Positions 8,434 through 19,073 are shown, counted from the stretch's first letter. The stretch: DNA of 64,000 nt from Boudabousia liubingyangii (GCF_001907245.1 NZ_MQSU01000001.1:513826-577825); one strand, 5' to 3'. Numbers and translations: made by a program. The notes: generated by a model not told the origin, from the letters alone.

Positions 8434-8466
8434 TGGGGTCTTCCTTAGGGAAGGCCCCAGTTTTAT
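8434..8466 (+). terminator. Rho-independent terminator of the DUF881-sortase operon
   Basis: TGGGGTCTTCC pairs with GGAAGGCCCCA (one G-U pair) around a short loop, followed by GTTTTATTTT. Confidence 0.8.
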
Positions 8467-8500
8467 TTTCCGAGGACGCTGGCTGGCCTTTTTGGGCATG

Positions 8501-8531
8501 AAGAAACCCCCGATACTTTCTGTACCGGGGG
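8501..8531 (-). terminator. Terminator of the tRNA-Ile / DLW-39-like / tRNA-Ala unit
   Basis: On the minus strand CCCCCGGTAC, a short loop and GTATCGGGGG form a stem of about ten pairs, followed by TTTCTT. It lies about 40 bases beyond the 3' end of tRNA-Ala. Confidence 0.75.
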
Positions 8532-8568
8532 AATCAACTCTGAAAGGAGCGAACCATGAAATTCGCTG

Positions 8569-8641
8569 TGGAGCCTACGGGACTCGAACCCGTAACCCCC
8601 TGCTTGCAAAGCAGGTGCGCTACCAATTGCGCCAAGGCCCC
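8569..8641 (-). tRNA. tRNA-Ala (anticodon TGC)
   Basis: The 73-nucleotide cloverleaf has acceptor arm GGGGCCT/AGGCTCC (one G-U pair), a D arm with TGGCGCAATTGGTAGCGC, anticodon loop CTTTGCAAG with TGC, T arm GGGTTCGAGTCCC and discriminator A. The encoded sequence is not followed by CCA, so the CCA end is added afterwards. Confidence 0.96.
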
Positions 8642-8650
8642 TTGGGGGTT

Positions 8651-8785
8651 TTAGAAATCTTTGGACGCGGTGGCGTCGTGCCAGATTTCTTTCCTCAATC
8701 CTAGGTCACGCCACAGGACAATGCCAGCGGTTGCGAGGATTGACACAAAGAGTGAGATGAAAAAGTTACGTCCAAACTTTCGCAT
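8651..8785 (-). CDS. DLW-39-like small membrane protein (44 aa)
   Basis: A 44-codon gene lies between tRNA-Ile and tRNA-Ala, with a strong GGAAGGAG ribosome site upstream. The product has a basic start (MRKFGRN), one hydrophobic helix (FFISLFVSILATAGIVLW) and a polar tail with EIWHDATASKDF. DLW-39 proteins of actinobacteria are about 39-45 residues long, lie near these tRNA genes and the gyrase block, and carry a DLW-x-x-AT motif near the end. Here the matching position reads EIWHDAT, so the eponymous DL is replaced by EI. Function is unknown for the family. Confidence 0.78.
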   Translation of the reverse strand: MRKFGRNFFISLFVSILATAGIVLWRDLGLRKEIWHDATASKDF

Positions 8786-8810
8786 TGAAGAACTCCTTCC
8801 TCTTTGTCCG

Positions 8811-8884
8811 TGGGCCTAGCTGGACTCGAACCAGCGACCTCTTCCTTATCAGGGAAGCGCTCTAACCGACTGAGCTATAGGCCC
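8811..8884 (-). tRNA. tRNA-Ile (anticodon GAT)
   Basis: The 74-nucleotide cloverleaf has acceptor arm GGGCCTA/TAGGCCC, D arm AGCTCAGTCGGTTAGAGC, anticodon stem TTCCC with loop TGATAAG (GAT), T arm GCTGGTTCGAGTCCAGC and discriminator A. It heads the small unit with the DLW-39-like gene and tRNA-Ala. Confidence 0.96.
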
Positions 8885-8978
8885 GTGACAGTAATGCCAC
8901 TGTGCTTTGAGCACTCGAAAATATTAGCCTAGCAGAACCTGTTAAGCAAACTTAAGCGCTCATGGGTGATGCAATGCA

Positions 8979-9359
8979 CTACTCGTCAATCAATTGGACG
9001 GTCACACCGCCAACCAACTTAACCACGACGTTGTAAATCAGGGCCCCAATGGTAGAGGCAACGGTCATTAGCAGGACGTTAATGACGGCGATTACTGAAG
9101 ACAGTGCCATGGCTTTACCGAAGTGTAGGTATTCCAAGAGAACGTCGATTCGGGGGGAACCGAATTCTTTGGCGACGTTCTCAATTCCGGCCCAGACGTG
9201 CATGGAGTTCAGAACGGTCCACAGGATCGCGGTGGCCACAATAAAGGCGATTCCTAGCGCTACTGAGAGCAGGAAGGATAGTCGCAGCACGGACATGGGG
9301 TCCACGCTTTCTACGGTCATCCGGTAGCGGCGTGGTGCCGGGCTCTGGTTAGTGCTCAT
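8979..9359 (-). CDS. DUF3566 membrane protein of the gyrase operon
   Basis: The 126-residue protein starts with a polar stretch and the conserved [22 protein letters not shown] segment. Two membrane helices follow (about 28-52 and 78-105), and it ends VQLIDE. DUF3566 proteins are encoded just after gyrA in most actinobacteria. Their function is not known. The start overlaps the gyrA stop by four bases (ATGA), so it is made with gyrase. It is the last gene of the operon before the tRNA genes. Confidence 0.88.
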   Translation of the reverse strand: MSTNQSPAPRRYRMTVESVDPMSVLRLSFLLSVALGIAFIVATAILWTVLNSMHVWAGIENVAKEFGSPRIDVLLEYLHFGKAMALSSVIAVINVLLMTVASTIGALIYNVVVKLVGGVTVQLIDE

Positions 9360-11989
9360 TCGTTATCCTCCGTCTCCGGGTTCTGATCCTCTTGGTCAGA
9401 AACTTGAGCTTCAGCGCTGGTTTCCTGAGCTTCAGAGCTTGCTTCCGGTGTGGTTTCACCTTCGGCTTCTGCGGCTTCGTCTTCCAGTTCTCGTTCTACG
9501 TTCAAAGCTACCGCGGTGACGCGGTCGCCCTGATCCATACGTACAAAGGTTACACCCTGGGTGGAGCGGCCGGTCTGGCTAACGTCAGAGACGGCCGAGC
9601 GGACAATCTTGCCGCCTTCCATGATGGTTAGGACTTCGTCGGTTTCGGTGACGACTAGGGCACCGACTAAGTCGCCGCGGTCTTCCACAATCTTGGCAAC
9701 CTTGATACCGAAACCGCCACGTCCCTGAACGCGGTACTGGTCTAGCTGGGTGCGCTTAGCGAAGCCACCTTCGGTTACGGTGAACAGGTCAGCTTCGTCG
9801 TGGGCGACAACCATGGCTAGGAGGGCGTCACCATCGCGGAACTTCATGCCGCGAACACCAGAGGTGGCACGACCCATGGGGCGGAGGGTGTCATCGTTAG
9901 CTTCGAAACGAATCGACATGCCCTGGCGGGAAACCAGTAGTAGGTGTGAATCGTCATCGGCTAGGACCGCAGAGACTAGCTCGTCGGGCTTGCCGTCCTC
10001 GTCCTCGCGCAGGTTGATGGCAATCAAGCCAGCGGAACGCGGGGAGTCGTATTCGGAAAGTCGGGTCTTCTTGACCAGGCCGGACTTGGTAGCCAGGACC
10101 AGGTACTGGGCCTGCTCGTAGTCGCGTAGGGCCATGACCTGGGCGATTTCTTCACCGGGCTGGAAGGCCAGGACGTTAGCGACGTGCTGTCCCTTAGCGT
10201 CACGGCCACCTTCGGGTAGTTCGTAGGCCTTGACGCGGTAGACGCGGCCTAGGTTGGTGAAGAATAGCAGCCAGTGATGCGTGGTGGTGGCAAAGAAGTG
10301 CTCGACCACGTCGTCATCACGTAGGGAGGCACCGCGAACGCCCTTACCGCCACGCTTCTGCGAGCGGTAGTTGTCGGTGCGGGTGCGCTTGACGTATCCA
10401 CCGTGAGTGATGGTGACGACTACGTCCTCTTCGGGGATTAGGTCTTCTTCAGACATTTCACCGTCGAAGGGCAGGATGGTGGTGCGGCGTTCATCGCCGT
10501 ACTTGTCCACGATAACCTTGAGCTCTTCAGAGACGATCTGACGCTGACGCTCGGGGCGGGCCAGAATGTCGTGGTAGTCCTTAACCTTGGCTTCTAGTTC
10601 GGCGTGCTCGTCAACGATCTTCTGTCGTTCTAGGGCAGCCAAGCGGCGTAGCTGCATGGCTAGGATGGCGTCTGCTTGGACTTCGTCGATGTCCAGTAGT
10701 TCCATTAGGCCGCGCTTAGCGTCATCCGTGGTGGGTGAACGGCGAATCAAGGCGATGACTTCGTCTAGCGCATCTAGGGCCTTGAGGTAGCCGATTAGGA
10801 TGTGTAGGCGCTCTTCGGCTTTCCGCAGGCGGAAGGCGGTCCGGCGAGAGATAACATCCATCTGGTGGTTGACCCAGTGGCGAATGAAGCCGTCTAGGGA
10901 CAGGGTGCGGGGCACACCGTCGACTAGGGCCAGCATATTAGCCGGGAAGGAGTCCTGTAGCTGGGTGCGCTTGTAAAGGTTATTTAGCACCACCTTGGCG
11001 ACGGCATCGCGCTTGAGGACGATCACTAGTCGCTGACCGGAACGGTCTGAGGATTCGTCGCGGATATCCGCGATGCCCTGGATCTGGCCGTCCTTAACTA
11101 GCTGGGCGATCTTCGCGGCTAGGTTATCGGGGTTGACCTGGTAGGGCAGTTCGGTGACTACTAGGCACTGGCGGTTGTTGATTTCTTCCACGTTGACGAC
11201 GGCACGCTGCACGATGGAGCCACGGCCGGTGCGGTAGGCTTCCTCGATGCCGCGGCGGCCGAGGATGGTGGCGCCGGTGGGGAAATCGGGGCCCTTGACG
11301 CGGGCTAGGAGCGCGTCTAGTAGTTCGGTCTTGGAGGCCTCGGGGTTTTCTAGGAACCACTGCACGCCCTCGGCTACCTCACGGAGGTTGTGCGGGGGGA
11401 TGCGGGTGGCCATACCAACGGCGATACCTTCGGAACCGTTAACTAGAAGGTTCGGGAAGCGGGCCGGCAGGACGGAGGGTTCGGTGGTGTGACCGTCGTA
11501 GTTGTCTACGAAGTCGACGGTTTCTTCGTCGATGTCACGGACCATTTCCATGGCCAGCGGGGCCATTTTACATTCGGTGTAACGGGGGGCCGCGGGGCCT
11601 AGGTTACCGGGGGAACCGAAGTTACCCTGTCCGGCGACTAGCGGGTAGCGCATGGACCAGGGCTGGACTAGGCGGGCTAGGGCGTCGTAGATCGCGCTAT
11701 CACCGTGGGGGTGGTAGTGACCCATGACGTCACCGACGACGCGCGCACACTTGGAGAATGACGAGGACGGGCGGTAGCCGCCGTCGTACATGGCGTAGAG
11801 GACGCGACGGTGGACGGGCTTGAGGCCGTCACGTACGTCGGGGAGGGCACGGCCGACGATAACTGACATGGCGTAGTCCAAGTAGGACTTTTGCATTTCA
11901 GATTCGAGTTCAACCGGGTCGATCCGTCCGTGGTTAAACGCCTTTAGTTCTTGCGGGGCAACCTCTGGTAGGTCTTCAAAATCGCTCAA
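9356..11989 (-). CDS. gyrA: DNA gyrase subunit A
   Basis: This is the 877-residue breakage-reunion subunit of the A2B2 gyrase that introduces negative supercoils. The catalytic tyrosine is Tyr137 in AAPRYTECK. The quinolone pocket reads HGDSAIYD (95-102), with the sensitive Ser and Asp both present, so no classical resistance change is seen. The GyrA box (QKRGGKG, near 545) begins the DNA-wrapping beta-pinwheel. The last ~60 residues are an acidic tail. The start is TTG with GGAAG upstream. The gene lies 31 bases after gyrB and overlaps the DUF3566 gene. Confidence 0.98.
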   Translation of the reverse strand: MSDFEDLPEVAPQELKAFNHGRIDPVELESEMQKSYLDYAMSVIVGRALPDVRDGLKPVHRRVLYAMYDGGYRPSSSFSKCARVVGDVMGHYHPHGDSAIYDALARLVQPWSMRYPLVAGQGNFGSPGNLGPAAPRYTECKMAPLAMEMVRDIDEETVDFVDNYDGHTTEPSVLPARFPNLLVNGSEGIAVGMATRIPPHNLREVAEGVQWFLENPEASKTELLDALLARVKGPDFPTGATILGRRGIEEAYRTGRGSIVQRAVVNVEEINNRQCLVVTELPYQVNPDNLAAKIAQLVKDGQIQGIADIRDESSDRSGQRLVIVLKRDAVAKVVLNNLYKRTQLQDSFPANMLALVDGVPRTLSLDGFIRHWVNHQMDVISRRTAFRLRKAEERLHILIGYLKALDALDEVIALIRRSPTTDDAKRGLMELLDIDEVQADAILAMQLRRLAALERQKIVDEHAELEAKVKDYHDILARPERQRQIVSEELKVIVDKYGDERRTTILPFDGEMSEEDLIPEEDVVVTITHGGYVKRTRTDNYRSQKRGGKGVRGASLRDDDVVEHFFATTTHHWLLFFTNLGRVYRVKAYELPEGGRDAKGQHVANVLAFQPGEEIAQVMALRDYEQAQYLVLATKSGLVKKTRLSEYDSPRSAGLIAINLREDEDGKPDELVSAVLADDDSHLLLVSRQGMSIRFEANDDTLRPMGRATSGVRGMKFRDGDALLAMVVAHDEADLFTVTEGGFAKRTQLDQYRVQGRGGFGIKVAKIVEDRGDLVGALVVTETDEVLTIMEGGKIVRSAVSDVSQTGRSTQGVTFVRMDQGDRVTAVALNVERELEDEAAEAEGETTPEASSEAQETSAEAQVSDQEDQNPETEDNE

Positions 11990-12020
11990 CTTTTTCTTCC
12001 TTAGTTTTTAACCGGGCGGA

Positions 12021-14027
12021 TCAGATGTCCAAGAAGCGGACGTCTTGGGCGTTACGTTGAATGAAGTGGCGGCGGGATTCGACGTCTTCACCCATGAGCA
12101 CGCTGAAGATTTCGTCAGCGGCAGCGGCTTCACCTAGTTCAACGCGCTTGAGGATACGGTTTTCGGGGTCCATGGTGGTTTCCCAGAGTTCCTGGGAGTT
12201 CATTTCACCAAGACCCTTGTAGCGCTGGACGCCACCGTCTTTGGTGAGGCGGTGTCCGGCGGCTAGGCCGGCGGCTAGGCGGACGTCGCGCTCCCGGTCA
12301 GAGAACACGAACTCGTGGTCTGCGTTGGTCCACTTGAGTCGGTACAGGGGCGGCTGTGCTAGGTAGACGTAGCCCTGTTCGACTAGGGGGCGCATGTAGC
12401 GGAATAGCAGGGTGAGCAGTAGCGTGTTGATGTGCTGGCCGTCGACATCGGCGTCGGCCATGATCACGATCTTGTGGTAGCGCAGTTTGCTCATGTCGAA
12501 GTCTTCGCCAATGCCGGTACCGAAGGCGGTAATCAGGGACTGTACGGTGTCTGAGGACAGCGCGCGGTCTAGGCGGGCCTTTTCGACGTTCAGGATCTTA
12601 CCGCGGATGGGCAGGATGGCCTGGTGCTTAGGATCGCGACCACCAACCGCAGAACCACCTGCGGAGTCACCCTCTACGATGAAGATTTCGCACTCTTCGG
12701 GGTTCCGAGAGTTGCAGTCCTTGAGCTTGCCCGGCATGGAGGCGCTTTCTAGCGCGGTCTTGCGGCGGGTTGCTTCGCGGGCCTTGCGGGCGGCCATGCG
12801 GGCAGCGGCGGCCTGCATGGCTTTCTGGATGATCTGTTTGGCGTCTGCCGGGTGGGCATCTAGCCAGTCACCCAGTTGGCTGTAGACGGTCTGGTGCACG
12901 AAGGTACGGGCCTCGGTGTTGCCCAGCTTGGTCTTGGTCTGGCCTTCGAACTGGGGTTCAGAGAGTTTAACGGAGATGACGGCGGTGAGGCCTTCGCGGA
13001 TATCGTCACCGGTTAGGTTCGGGTCCTTATCCTTGATGATGCCCTTTTCGCGGCCGTACTTGTTAACCAGGGTGGTTAGTGCGGTACGGAAGCCTTCTTC
13101 GTGGGTACCACCTTCGATGGTGTTAATGGTGTTCGCGTAGGTGTGGATGGATTCCGTGTAGGCGGAGGTCCACTGCATGGCGATTTCGACGCTGATGGAG
13201 CGTTCACCGGTGTCTTCGGCCTCAAAATCGATGATTTCGTGGACGGTTTCGACCTTCTTGGTGGTGTTTAGGTATTTGACGTAGTCGACTAGGCCTTCTT
13301 CGTAGCAGAAGGTGACGGACTTGTTGTGTGGCTCATCGTTGGTATCGTCTTCGTCGCCAGAGATTTCGTCGCCCGCCTGGGTTTGGTTGGGGCGTTCATC
13401 CGTGAGGGTGATCTTGAGGCCCTTGTTGAGGAAGGCCATCTGCTGGAAGCGGGCCCGGAGGGTCTCATAGTTGTAGGTGGTGGTTTCGAAGATTTCCGGG
13501 TCGGCCCAGAAGATCTGGGTGGTACCGGTTTCTTCGGTGGCCTCGCCCTTTTCTAGCGAGGTCGCGGGGTGGCCACCATCTTTGAAGGTTTGGCGCCAGG
13601 TGTAACCCTGTCGTTTAACGATGGTTTCGACGCGCGTGGAGAGGGCGTTTACAACAGAGATACCCACACCGTGTAGACCACCGGAAACGGCGTAACCGCC
13701 GCCGCCGAACTTACCGCCGGCGTGCAAGATGGTCATGACGACCTCAACGGTCGGTTTCTTTTCGGTGGGGTGTAGGTCTACGGGGATACCACGGCCGTTA
13801 TCGGAGACGCGGACGCCGCCGTCTTCCTGGAGGGTGACCTCAATGTGAGTACAGTAGCCAGCTAGGGCTTCATCTACTGCGTTATCAACGACTTCATAGA
13901 CCAGGTGGTGCAGGCCGCGTTCACCGGTTGAGCCAATGTACATGCCTGGGCGTTTGCGAACGGCTTCTAACCCTTCGAGGACTGTAATGTCACTGGCGCC
14001 GTATTCGCGATTCTGTGCTTCCGCCAC
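12021..14027 (-). CDS. gyrB: DNA gyrase subunit B
   Basis: The 668-residue ATPase subunit has a GHKL domain ([33 protein letters not shown]), a transducer, and a Toprim domain with EGDSAGG (about 455) and DADVDGQH (about 530) that bind magnesium for strand cleavage. It ends in [11 protein letters not shown], typical of GyrB. A short acidic insert (about 220-236, GDEDDTNDE) lies in the transducer region. The start is GTG with AAGGAG eight bases upstream. It is the first gene after a 121-base gap from dciA and runs into gyrA. Confidence 0.98.
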   Translation of the reverse strand: MAEAQNREYGASDITVLEGLEAVRKRPGMYIGSTGERGLHHLVYEVVDNAVDEALAGYCTHIEVTLQEDGGVRVSDNGRGIPVDLHPTEKKPTVEVVMTILHAGGKFGGGGYAVSGGLHGVGISVVNALSTRVETIVKRQGYTWRQTFKDGGHPATSLEKGEATEETGTTQIFWADPEIFETTTYNYETLRARFQQMAFLNKGLKITLTDERPNQTQAGDEISGDEDDTNDEPHNKSVTFCYEEGLVDYVKYLNTTKKVETVHEIIDFEAEDTGERSISVEIAMQWTSAYTESIHTYANTINTIEGGTHEEGFRTALTTLVNKYGREKGIIKDKDPNLTGDDIREGLTAVISVKLSEPQFEGQTKTKLGNTEARTFVHQTVYSQLGDWLDAHPADAKQIIQKAMQAAAARMAARKAREATRRKTALESASMPGKLKDCNSRNPEECEIFIVEGDSAGGSAVGGRDPKHQAILPIRGKILNVEKARLDRALSSDTVQSLITAFGTGIGEDFDMSKLRYHKIVIMADADVDGQHINTLLLTLLFRYMRPLVEQGYVYLAQPPLYRLKWTNADHEFVFSDRERDVRLAAGLAAGHRLTKDGGVQRYKGLGEMNSQELWETTMDPENRILKRVELGEAAAADEIFSVLMGEDVESRRHFIQRNAQDVRFLDI

Positions 14028-14148
14028 GAAAGCTACTCCTTAAACTTCACGGAATTTAACAGTGTCATTCTACCCTATTTTTTGGGGTTTCAGAGGGTAT
14101 AGACGCGCGAAAACGGCCGCAAAGTGGCCTGAGAGCGATTTGAGGGTG

Positions 14149-14751
14149 CTATCCGTAGGTGTCCCTAGGTCCCCGTCCCGGAACCGACAGAGGGCCTTTT
14201 TTCCAATTCGGTCCCTTGGGCGGAAGAATGATTAATTGTTTAACGCCCGCTTGGGCAGCCCCAATTTTTCGCATGATATTGGGGATAAGTAGCTTTAGCT
14301 GCTGTGCCCAGGCGGTAGAAGAAGCGCGAATAATCAGCTTACCGTCTTTAAAAGACTCGATTTCGGCATGCTCAGCGATCTGCGGACCGACCATTTCTGC
14401 CCAGTTTGTCATTATGCTGGCTGCGGACAGTTCTTTTTCCCGACCGTTAAAAATCCCACTAAACATGGGACCAACTCTCTGCGGGTCGCGCGCGGACGGA
14501 CCCGGTCCAGACATGACGCGCGGTAAACCCACGCCCGCGGAATAGCCCAGGATACGAGAATCGGTTTTAGCGGCCTCGGCGCGTAAAAACTCGGCGGGGC
14601 TCTGTTCCGTGTAGGTGCTGCGTTCCAGGTTGCCTTTTAGTTCCGAAAGCGGCGAACTTAGCGCTCCCCCGGCGAAGGCTTCCTGGCGTGCCCGCTGGAA
14701 GGCCTGCAGGGGGTAGTCCGAGTCTTGTGGATCGGCTTCAGTTTCACTCAT
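14149..14751 (-). CDS. DciA-like DUF721 protein, replicative helicase loader
   Basis: The 200-residue protein has a disordered N-terminal half and a C-terminal DUF721 domain (NWAEMVGPQIAEHAEIESFKDGKLIIRA, then W-x-Q-x-L). DciA proteins help load the replicative helicase DnaB in bacteria that lack DnaC. The start chosen is the ATG at 14751: it has AGGAGAGG upstream and overlaps the recF stop by eight bases (ATGAGTGA). An in-frame ATG at 14778 lacks a ribosome site. The order recF-dciA-gyrB is the standard actinobacterial one. Confidence 0.87.
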   Translation of the reverse strand: MSETEADPQDSDYPLQAFQRARQEAFAGGALSSPLSELKGNLERSTYTEQSPAEFLRAEAAKTDSRILGYSAGVGLPRVMSGPGPSARDPQRVGPMFSGIFNGREKELSAASIMTNWAEMVGPQIAEHAEIESFKDGKLIIRASSTAWAQQLKLLIPNIMRKIGAAQAGVKQLIILPPKGPNWKKGPLSVPGRGPRDTYG

Positions 14752-15964
14752 GGGCCTCTCCTTCACTGGTGGTTGCATCTAGGATCAAACTACCGGCTGC
14801 TTCATCGCGACGCACGCGGATCTGATGAGCATTGAGGCACTCGGGTAGATCCTGCGGGACGGCAGCAGTGATTAGCACCTGCTGGGCCGGGAGGATCATT
14901 TGGGCTAGGGCGGCTCGACGTTTTTCGTCTAGTTCAGCAAAGACATCATCCAGAATTAGAACCGGACGCTGGGCGGCATCTTCACTATTTCCGCCCAGCA
15001 CGCCATAGGCCCCAAGTCGAAGTGAAAGCGCCACTGACCAGGTTTCCCCGTGAGAGGCGTAGCCCTTTACCGGCAGGTGGTCGAGGTAGAGTTCCAGGTC
15101 GTCCCGGTGGGCGCCCACTAGGTTGACCCCGCGAATCATTTCTTCCTGGGCACGCTGGGCCATGCCTTGAAGTAGCCGGGCGGTTAGGCCTTCGAGTTCA
15201 TGGTCGGCCTCGGTTTGGGCGGGAATTAGTTCATCGATTTTCGCCTGGTAACGCAGGCTTAAGTCGCGGCCTTCAGGGGCGATCTTTTCGTGGGCGAGGG
15301 CGGCTTCGGGCTCTAGCTGGGTGACGAATTCTTTGCGGGCAATGATTAGTTTTGCGGCCAGATTGGCCAGCTGTTCGTTCCACACTTGCAGGGTGGCCGC
15401 GGCCGCAGAAGAGTTAGTTGCGGATAGTCCGGCCCCGGATTTTTTGAGCTGTTTTAGTAGGGCGCCACGCTGTTTGAGGACTTTTTCGTGTTCGGTTTTT
15501 AACTGCGCTAGGCGAATATCAGATTGTCCTAGGTAGTCGTCTAGGAAGCGGCGGCGTACGGCAGGTTCGGCACGCACTAGGCTGAGGTCTTCGGGGGCAA
15601 AGACCACGGTTTTTAGTTCCGCACTTAGTTCCCGAGGGCGCACTTTGGTGCGATTTATTTTGGCGCGGTTAGCTTTTCCGTTGATGATTTCCAGTTCGAG
15701 GATGCGTTCGCGGCCCTCTTTGTTGACCTTTAGTCGAACTACTGCCCCGGCGGGAACATTCTCCCCGGGACGGGGCGCTCTAACTAGGGCACTATCTGTG
15801 CCAACCCGGTGCGAACTGAGGGTAGAGACGAAAGCGATGGCTTCGACTAGGTTGGTTTTTCCCTGTCCGTTTGGCCCGGTTAGCACGGTCACGCCCGGCT
15901 CAAAGTGGAGCAGGGCGTGACGGTAAGAACGAAAATCGTCTAGGGCGACGTCAGAGACGTACAC
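14744..15964 (-). CDS. recF: DNA replication and repair protein RecF
   Basis: The 406-residue SMC-like ATPase loads RecA at gaps. It has Walker A GPNGQGKT (30-37), an Arg/Gly-rich lid, and the ABC signature and Walker B region LILDDVFAELDEKRR near 335. A central arm of about 120 residues is alpha-helical. The start is GTG. It begins 21 bases after the dnaN stop and overlaps dciA, so dnaN, recF and dciA form one transcription unit. Confidence 0.97.
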   Translation of the reverse strand: MYVSDVALDDFRSYRHALLHFEPGVTVLTGPNGQGKTNLVEAIAFVSTLSSHRVGTDSALVRAPRPGENVPAGAVVRLKVNKEGRERILELEIINGKANRAKINRTKVRPRELSAELKTVVFAPEDLSLVRAEPAVRRRFLDDYLGQSDIRLAQLKTEHEKVLKQRGALLKQLKKSGAGLSATNSSAAAATLQVWNEQLANLAAKLIIARKEFVTQLEPEAALAHEKIAPEGRDLSLRYQAKIDELIPAQTEADHELEGLTARLLQGMAQRAQEEMIRGVNLVGAHRDDLELYLDHLPVKGYASHGETWSVALSLRLGAYGVLGGNSEDAAQRPVLILDDVFAELDEKRRAALAQMILPAQQVLITAAVPQDLPECLNAHQIRVRRDEAAGSLILDATTSEGEAHE

Positions 15965-15985
15965 GCTTAACTAGTTTTCTTTGGC

Positions 15986-17122
15986 TCAGACGCCGTAACG
16001 GATGGGCATCAAGAGGTAACGGAAGGAACGGTTGTCTTCGCCCTCGGGATCTTCCTGTCCGGTTAGGACAGCAGGCTTGGAGGGGTGAATGAAGGATAGT
16101 CGCACGTAGGGTTCGTTAATGACCGCTAGGCCTTCAGTTAGGTAGTTGGGGTTGAAGGCGGTGGCGATATCTTCACCGAAGATCTGTGCGGGCAGGCTTT
16201 CCTTTGCCTGAGCATCTTCACCGGCACCGGCGGTTAGTTCCAGGTTGCCTTCAGAGAAGCTGAGGCGGACGGGAGTGTTGCGTTCGGCCACTAGGCGCAT
16301 ACGACGGGTGGCGTCGATTAGTTCCTGGCGTTTAACTACCGCGTGGATGGGGGTTTCATCCGGGAAGAGGTTACGGACCGGTGGGTATTCGCCATCCATT
16401 AGGTTCGAGGTGGTCATGCGCTCACCGGCGGCAAAACCGACGATGCGGGACTGGCCGGGTACGGCTGCCTCTGAGATAGCTAGCGAAATATCACCCACGG
16501 AGGTCATGGTCTTGGCTACTTCGGTCAGGACCTTGGAGCGAATCAGGGTGGAACCCTTGAAGTTCGGATCGGTGGGGTGCCACATGATTTCACGCATGGC
16601 TAGGCGGTAACGGTCGGTGGCCATGAAGGTCATGTTGGCGCCGTCGATTTCTACCTTTACGCCGGTTAGAAGCGGTAGGGTTTCGTCCTTGGAGGCGGCG
16701 ATTGCTACCTGAGAGACGGCAGTGGCTAGTTCCTGGGCGTCGATGCTGCCATCAATCTGGGGGAATTCCGGAAGGGTCGGATATTCGTCAATGTTCATGA
16801 CGCTTAGGTGGTAGACCAGCGCGTCACAGCGGATGACAACCTTGTTATCTACCTGCTCGAAGGTAATGTCCTTGGGCGGTAGTAGCTTGGCGATTTCTAG
16901 GAGTAGTTTACCGAAGACTAGGACTTCACCTGGTTGTTCTACTTCCGCGGGAACTTCTGCTTTAGCACTGGTTTCGTAATCGAAAGCAGAGATTACTAGG
17001 GAACCTTGAGCAGCGGAAAGACGCACACCAGCTAGTACTGGTACCGGCGGACGCTGCGGGACTGCCCGGGAGCCCCAGGTAATTGCTTCCGCTAGGACGT
17101 CACGGTTAATTGTGAACTTCAC
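15986..17122 (-). CDS. dnaN: DNA polymerase III sliding clamp (beta subunit)
   Basis: This is the 378-residue beta clamp, with the three repeated clamp domains (about 1-120, 125-245 and 250-378) that form a dimeric ring on DNA. Recognisable segments include FTINRDVLAEAITWGSRAVP at the start and RFRYLLMPIRYGV-like residues at the end, where partner proteins dock. The start is GTG with GAAAGG upstream. It is the first gene after the presumed origin region and is read away from dnaA's 3' end. Confidence 0.97.
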   Translation of the reverse strand: MKFTINRDVLAEAITWGSRAVPQRPPVPVLAGVRLSAAQGSLVISAFDYETSAKAEVPAEVEQPGEVLVFGKLLLEIAKLLPPKDITFEQVDNKVVIRCDALVYHLSVMNIDEYPTLPEFPQIDGSIDAQELATAVSQVAIAASKDETLPLLTGVKVEIDGANMTFMATDRYRLAMREIMWHPTDPNFKGSTLIRSKVLTEVAKTMTSVGDISLAISEAAVPGQSRIVGFAAGERMTTSNLMDGEYPPVRNLFPDETPIHAVVKRQELIDATRRMRLVAERNTPVRLSFSEGNLELTAGAGEDAQAKESLPAQIFGEDIATAFNPNYLTEGLAVINEPYVRLSFIHPSKPAVLTGQEDPEGEDNRSFRYLLMPIRYGV

Positions 17123-17537
17123 GGGTAAAGCCTTTCGGTTGAGGTATCTGGCAATACTTTACGTTACTAGCGGGTAGACCTACAAACCTAAAAGCAAATC
17201 TGGGGATCGAAAGCGGAGTTTAGTTTTCTGATTCCGGTTGAATCGCTTTTCGGTGTTTGTTGTTAGCTAGTTTTTTAGATTTCAAATTTTTAATTAATTA
17301 TCTTCATAGGGTGTGTGAATTTTGGGGAAAACCGAAATTTTTGTAGTTATTCTGCGCATTCGGTAGTGGATACGCCGGGGAAAAGTGCGGGCATAAATTA
17401 CTGGGCGGCAGTGGATAAATAATTGTGGGTTTTAAACAATTAACAATTCGGGGTGTTCAATTCCCAAAGTTTGATGGTTTTCCCCAAGATTTTTGGCACT
17501 TGTCCACAGGGAACTACAAAAATGGCGAAATTTGAGC
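17123..17537. other. dnaA-dnaN intergenic region, probable oriC
   Basis: This gene-free 415-base stretch holds an exact DnaA box TTGTCCACA (17500-17508), a near match on the other strand (17410-17418, TTATCCACT) and a weaker one near 17363. It also has an AT-rich segment (about 17256-17316, with TTTTTAATTAATTATC) suited to unwinding. In actinobacteria the origin usually lies between dnaA and dnaN. The dnaN promoter must also lie here. The box density by eye is modest, and the region on the other side of dnaA also carries boxes, so the exact origin is not settled. Confidence 0.7.
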
Positions 17538-19073
17538 CTATTTGGAGCGTGCTGCCTGTTTAATTCTGTTAGTAAGTTCAGAGACCTGCTGGAATACCTG
17601 GCGTTTTTCGGCCATGAGCTGGCGAATCTTCTTATTGGCGTGCATGACGGTGGTGTGGTCGCGTCCACCGAATTCCTTACCGATGGCCGGTAGGGATAGG
17701 TCGGTTAGTTCACGACATAGGTACATGGCAATCTGACGGGCGTCGACTAGCATGCGGGATCGGTCAGCCGAGCAGAGCATTTCAATGGTGGTCTTAAAGT
17801 AGTCCGCGGTTTGGGACATGATCAGGGCCGCGGTGATTTCTTCATCTTCCGGGTCGGTAATGATGTCCTTGAGGACCATTTGGGCCATCTTCAGGTCAAC
17901 TTCTTGGTTAGAGAGGTTAGCCATGGCGGTGACGCGAATGAGGGCACCTTCTAGTTCACGGATATTGGTGCTGATTAGTGAGGCAATGTATTCCAGGACC
18001 TCATCGGGGGCTTCGGTACCGTCAGCGATGGCTTTTTTACGCAAAATCGCAATACGGGTTTCCAAGTCCGGGGGTTGGACGTCGGTTAGTAGGCCCATTT
18101 CGAAGCGTGAACGCATGCGATCTTCGAAGCCCTCTAGTTTTTTCGGGGGTAGATCAGAGGTGATCACAACCTGTTTATTGGCGGTGTGGAGAGCGTTAAA
18201 AGTATGGAAGAACTCTTCCATGGTCTGTTCTTTACCCTGGATGAACTGAATATCGTCAATTAGGAGGACGTCTACTTCACGGTAGCGGCGCTGGAATTCT
18301 TCCGCGCGGTCGTCACGAATGGAGTTAATGAAGTCATTGGTGAACTCTTCAGAAGAGACGTATTTGACGCGTAGGTGCGGGTAGAGGGACAGGGCGTAGT
18401 GTCCAATGGCGTGCATTAGGTGGGTTTTGCCCAGTCCGGAGCCACCGTAAATAAAGAGCGGGTTGTAAGCGCGGGCCGGAGATTCAGCGACGGCCGTGGC
18501 GGCCGCATTGGCGAATCGGTTTGAGGCACCAGTAACGAAGGTTTCGAAGGTGTACTTGGGGTTTAGGCGCGCTTCGATGATGGTTTCTTTAGAGACGCCA
18601 CTTTGGGGTTCTTCATTTTCGACTACTTTATGGAGGCCGTAGACCGGATTTTCTGGGTCAAAATCGGTGAAGGTACCGGTTTTGGCATCGTATTGGGCCT
18701 GGTAATCCGGGGATAGGGCGTCGAATTCTTCAGCTTCTGCGAAAGATTGGGAGGCGTCGATTTTTTCGGGGTCGAGGTGGCCGGGCGCGGTTTCGCGGGT
18801 TTGGGGGCCTTCGTTTTGGGTTTCGGGGCTTTCGACGGTGAAAGCTAACCGGACAGGTTCACCCAGTTCGGCACTGAGCGCGGCAGAGAGCGGTTCAATG
18901 AGGCGGGTTTCGATAGTGGTTTTGGTGTAGTTATCGGGGGTGGCTGCCAGGATCGTGCCGGCAACGTTACCAAGAGGCCTGACCAGAGCAATGGTGGCGC
19001 GATCCATTTGTGAGAGTGAATCTAGGTTGGCCAAAGCGCGATTCCATGCTTCGTTCAGGGCATTGGTAGTCAT
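17538..19073 (-). CDS. dnaA: Chromosomal replication initiator DnaA
   Basis: The 511-residue AAA+ protein binds DnaA boxes and opens the origin. Domain I lies at about 1-80. An acidic variable domain II (about 80-165) follows. Domain III carries Walker A GGSGLGKT (210-217), Walker B LLIDDIQF and sensor motifs. Domain IV ends with the DNA-binding signature FGGRDHTTVMHA. The linker is long, as is usual in actinobacteria. Sequence upstream contains DnaA boxes, fitting autoregulation. Confidence 0.98.
   Translation of the reverse strand: MTTNALNEAWNRALANLDSLSQMDRATIALVRPLGNVAGTILAATPDNYTKTTIETRLIEPLSAALSAELGEPVRLAFTVESPETQNEGPQTRETAPGHLDPEKIDASQSFAEAEEFDALSPDYQAQYDAKTGTFTDFDPENPVYGLHKVVENEEPQSGVSKETIIEARLNPKYTFETFVTGASNRFANAAATAVAESPARAYNPLFIYGGSGLGKTHLMHAIGHYALSLYPHLRVKYVSSEEFTNDFINSIRDDRAEEFQRRYREVDVLLIDDIQFIQGKEQTMEEFFHTFNALHTANKQVVITSDLPPKKLEGFEDRMRSRFEMGLLTDVQPPDLETRIAILRKKAIADGTEAPDEVLEYIASLISTNIRELEGALIRVTAMANLSNQEVDLKMAQMVLKDIITDPEDEEITAALIMSQTADYFKTTIEMLCSADRSRMLVDARQIAMYLCRELTDLSLPAIGKEFGGRDHTTVMHANKKIRQLMAEKRQVFQQVSELTNRIKQAARSK

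Noticed and set aside
11124..11360. Basic, Pro/Arg-rich frame inside gyrA
   Set aside because: Out-of-frame shadow on the same strand as gyrA, with composition typical of frame-shifted GC-rich DNA.
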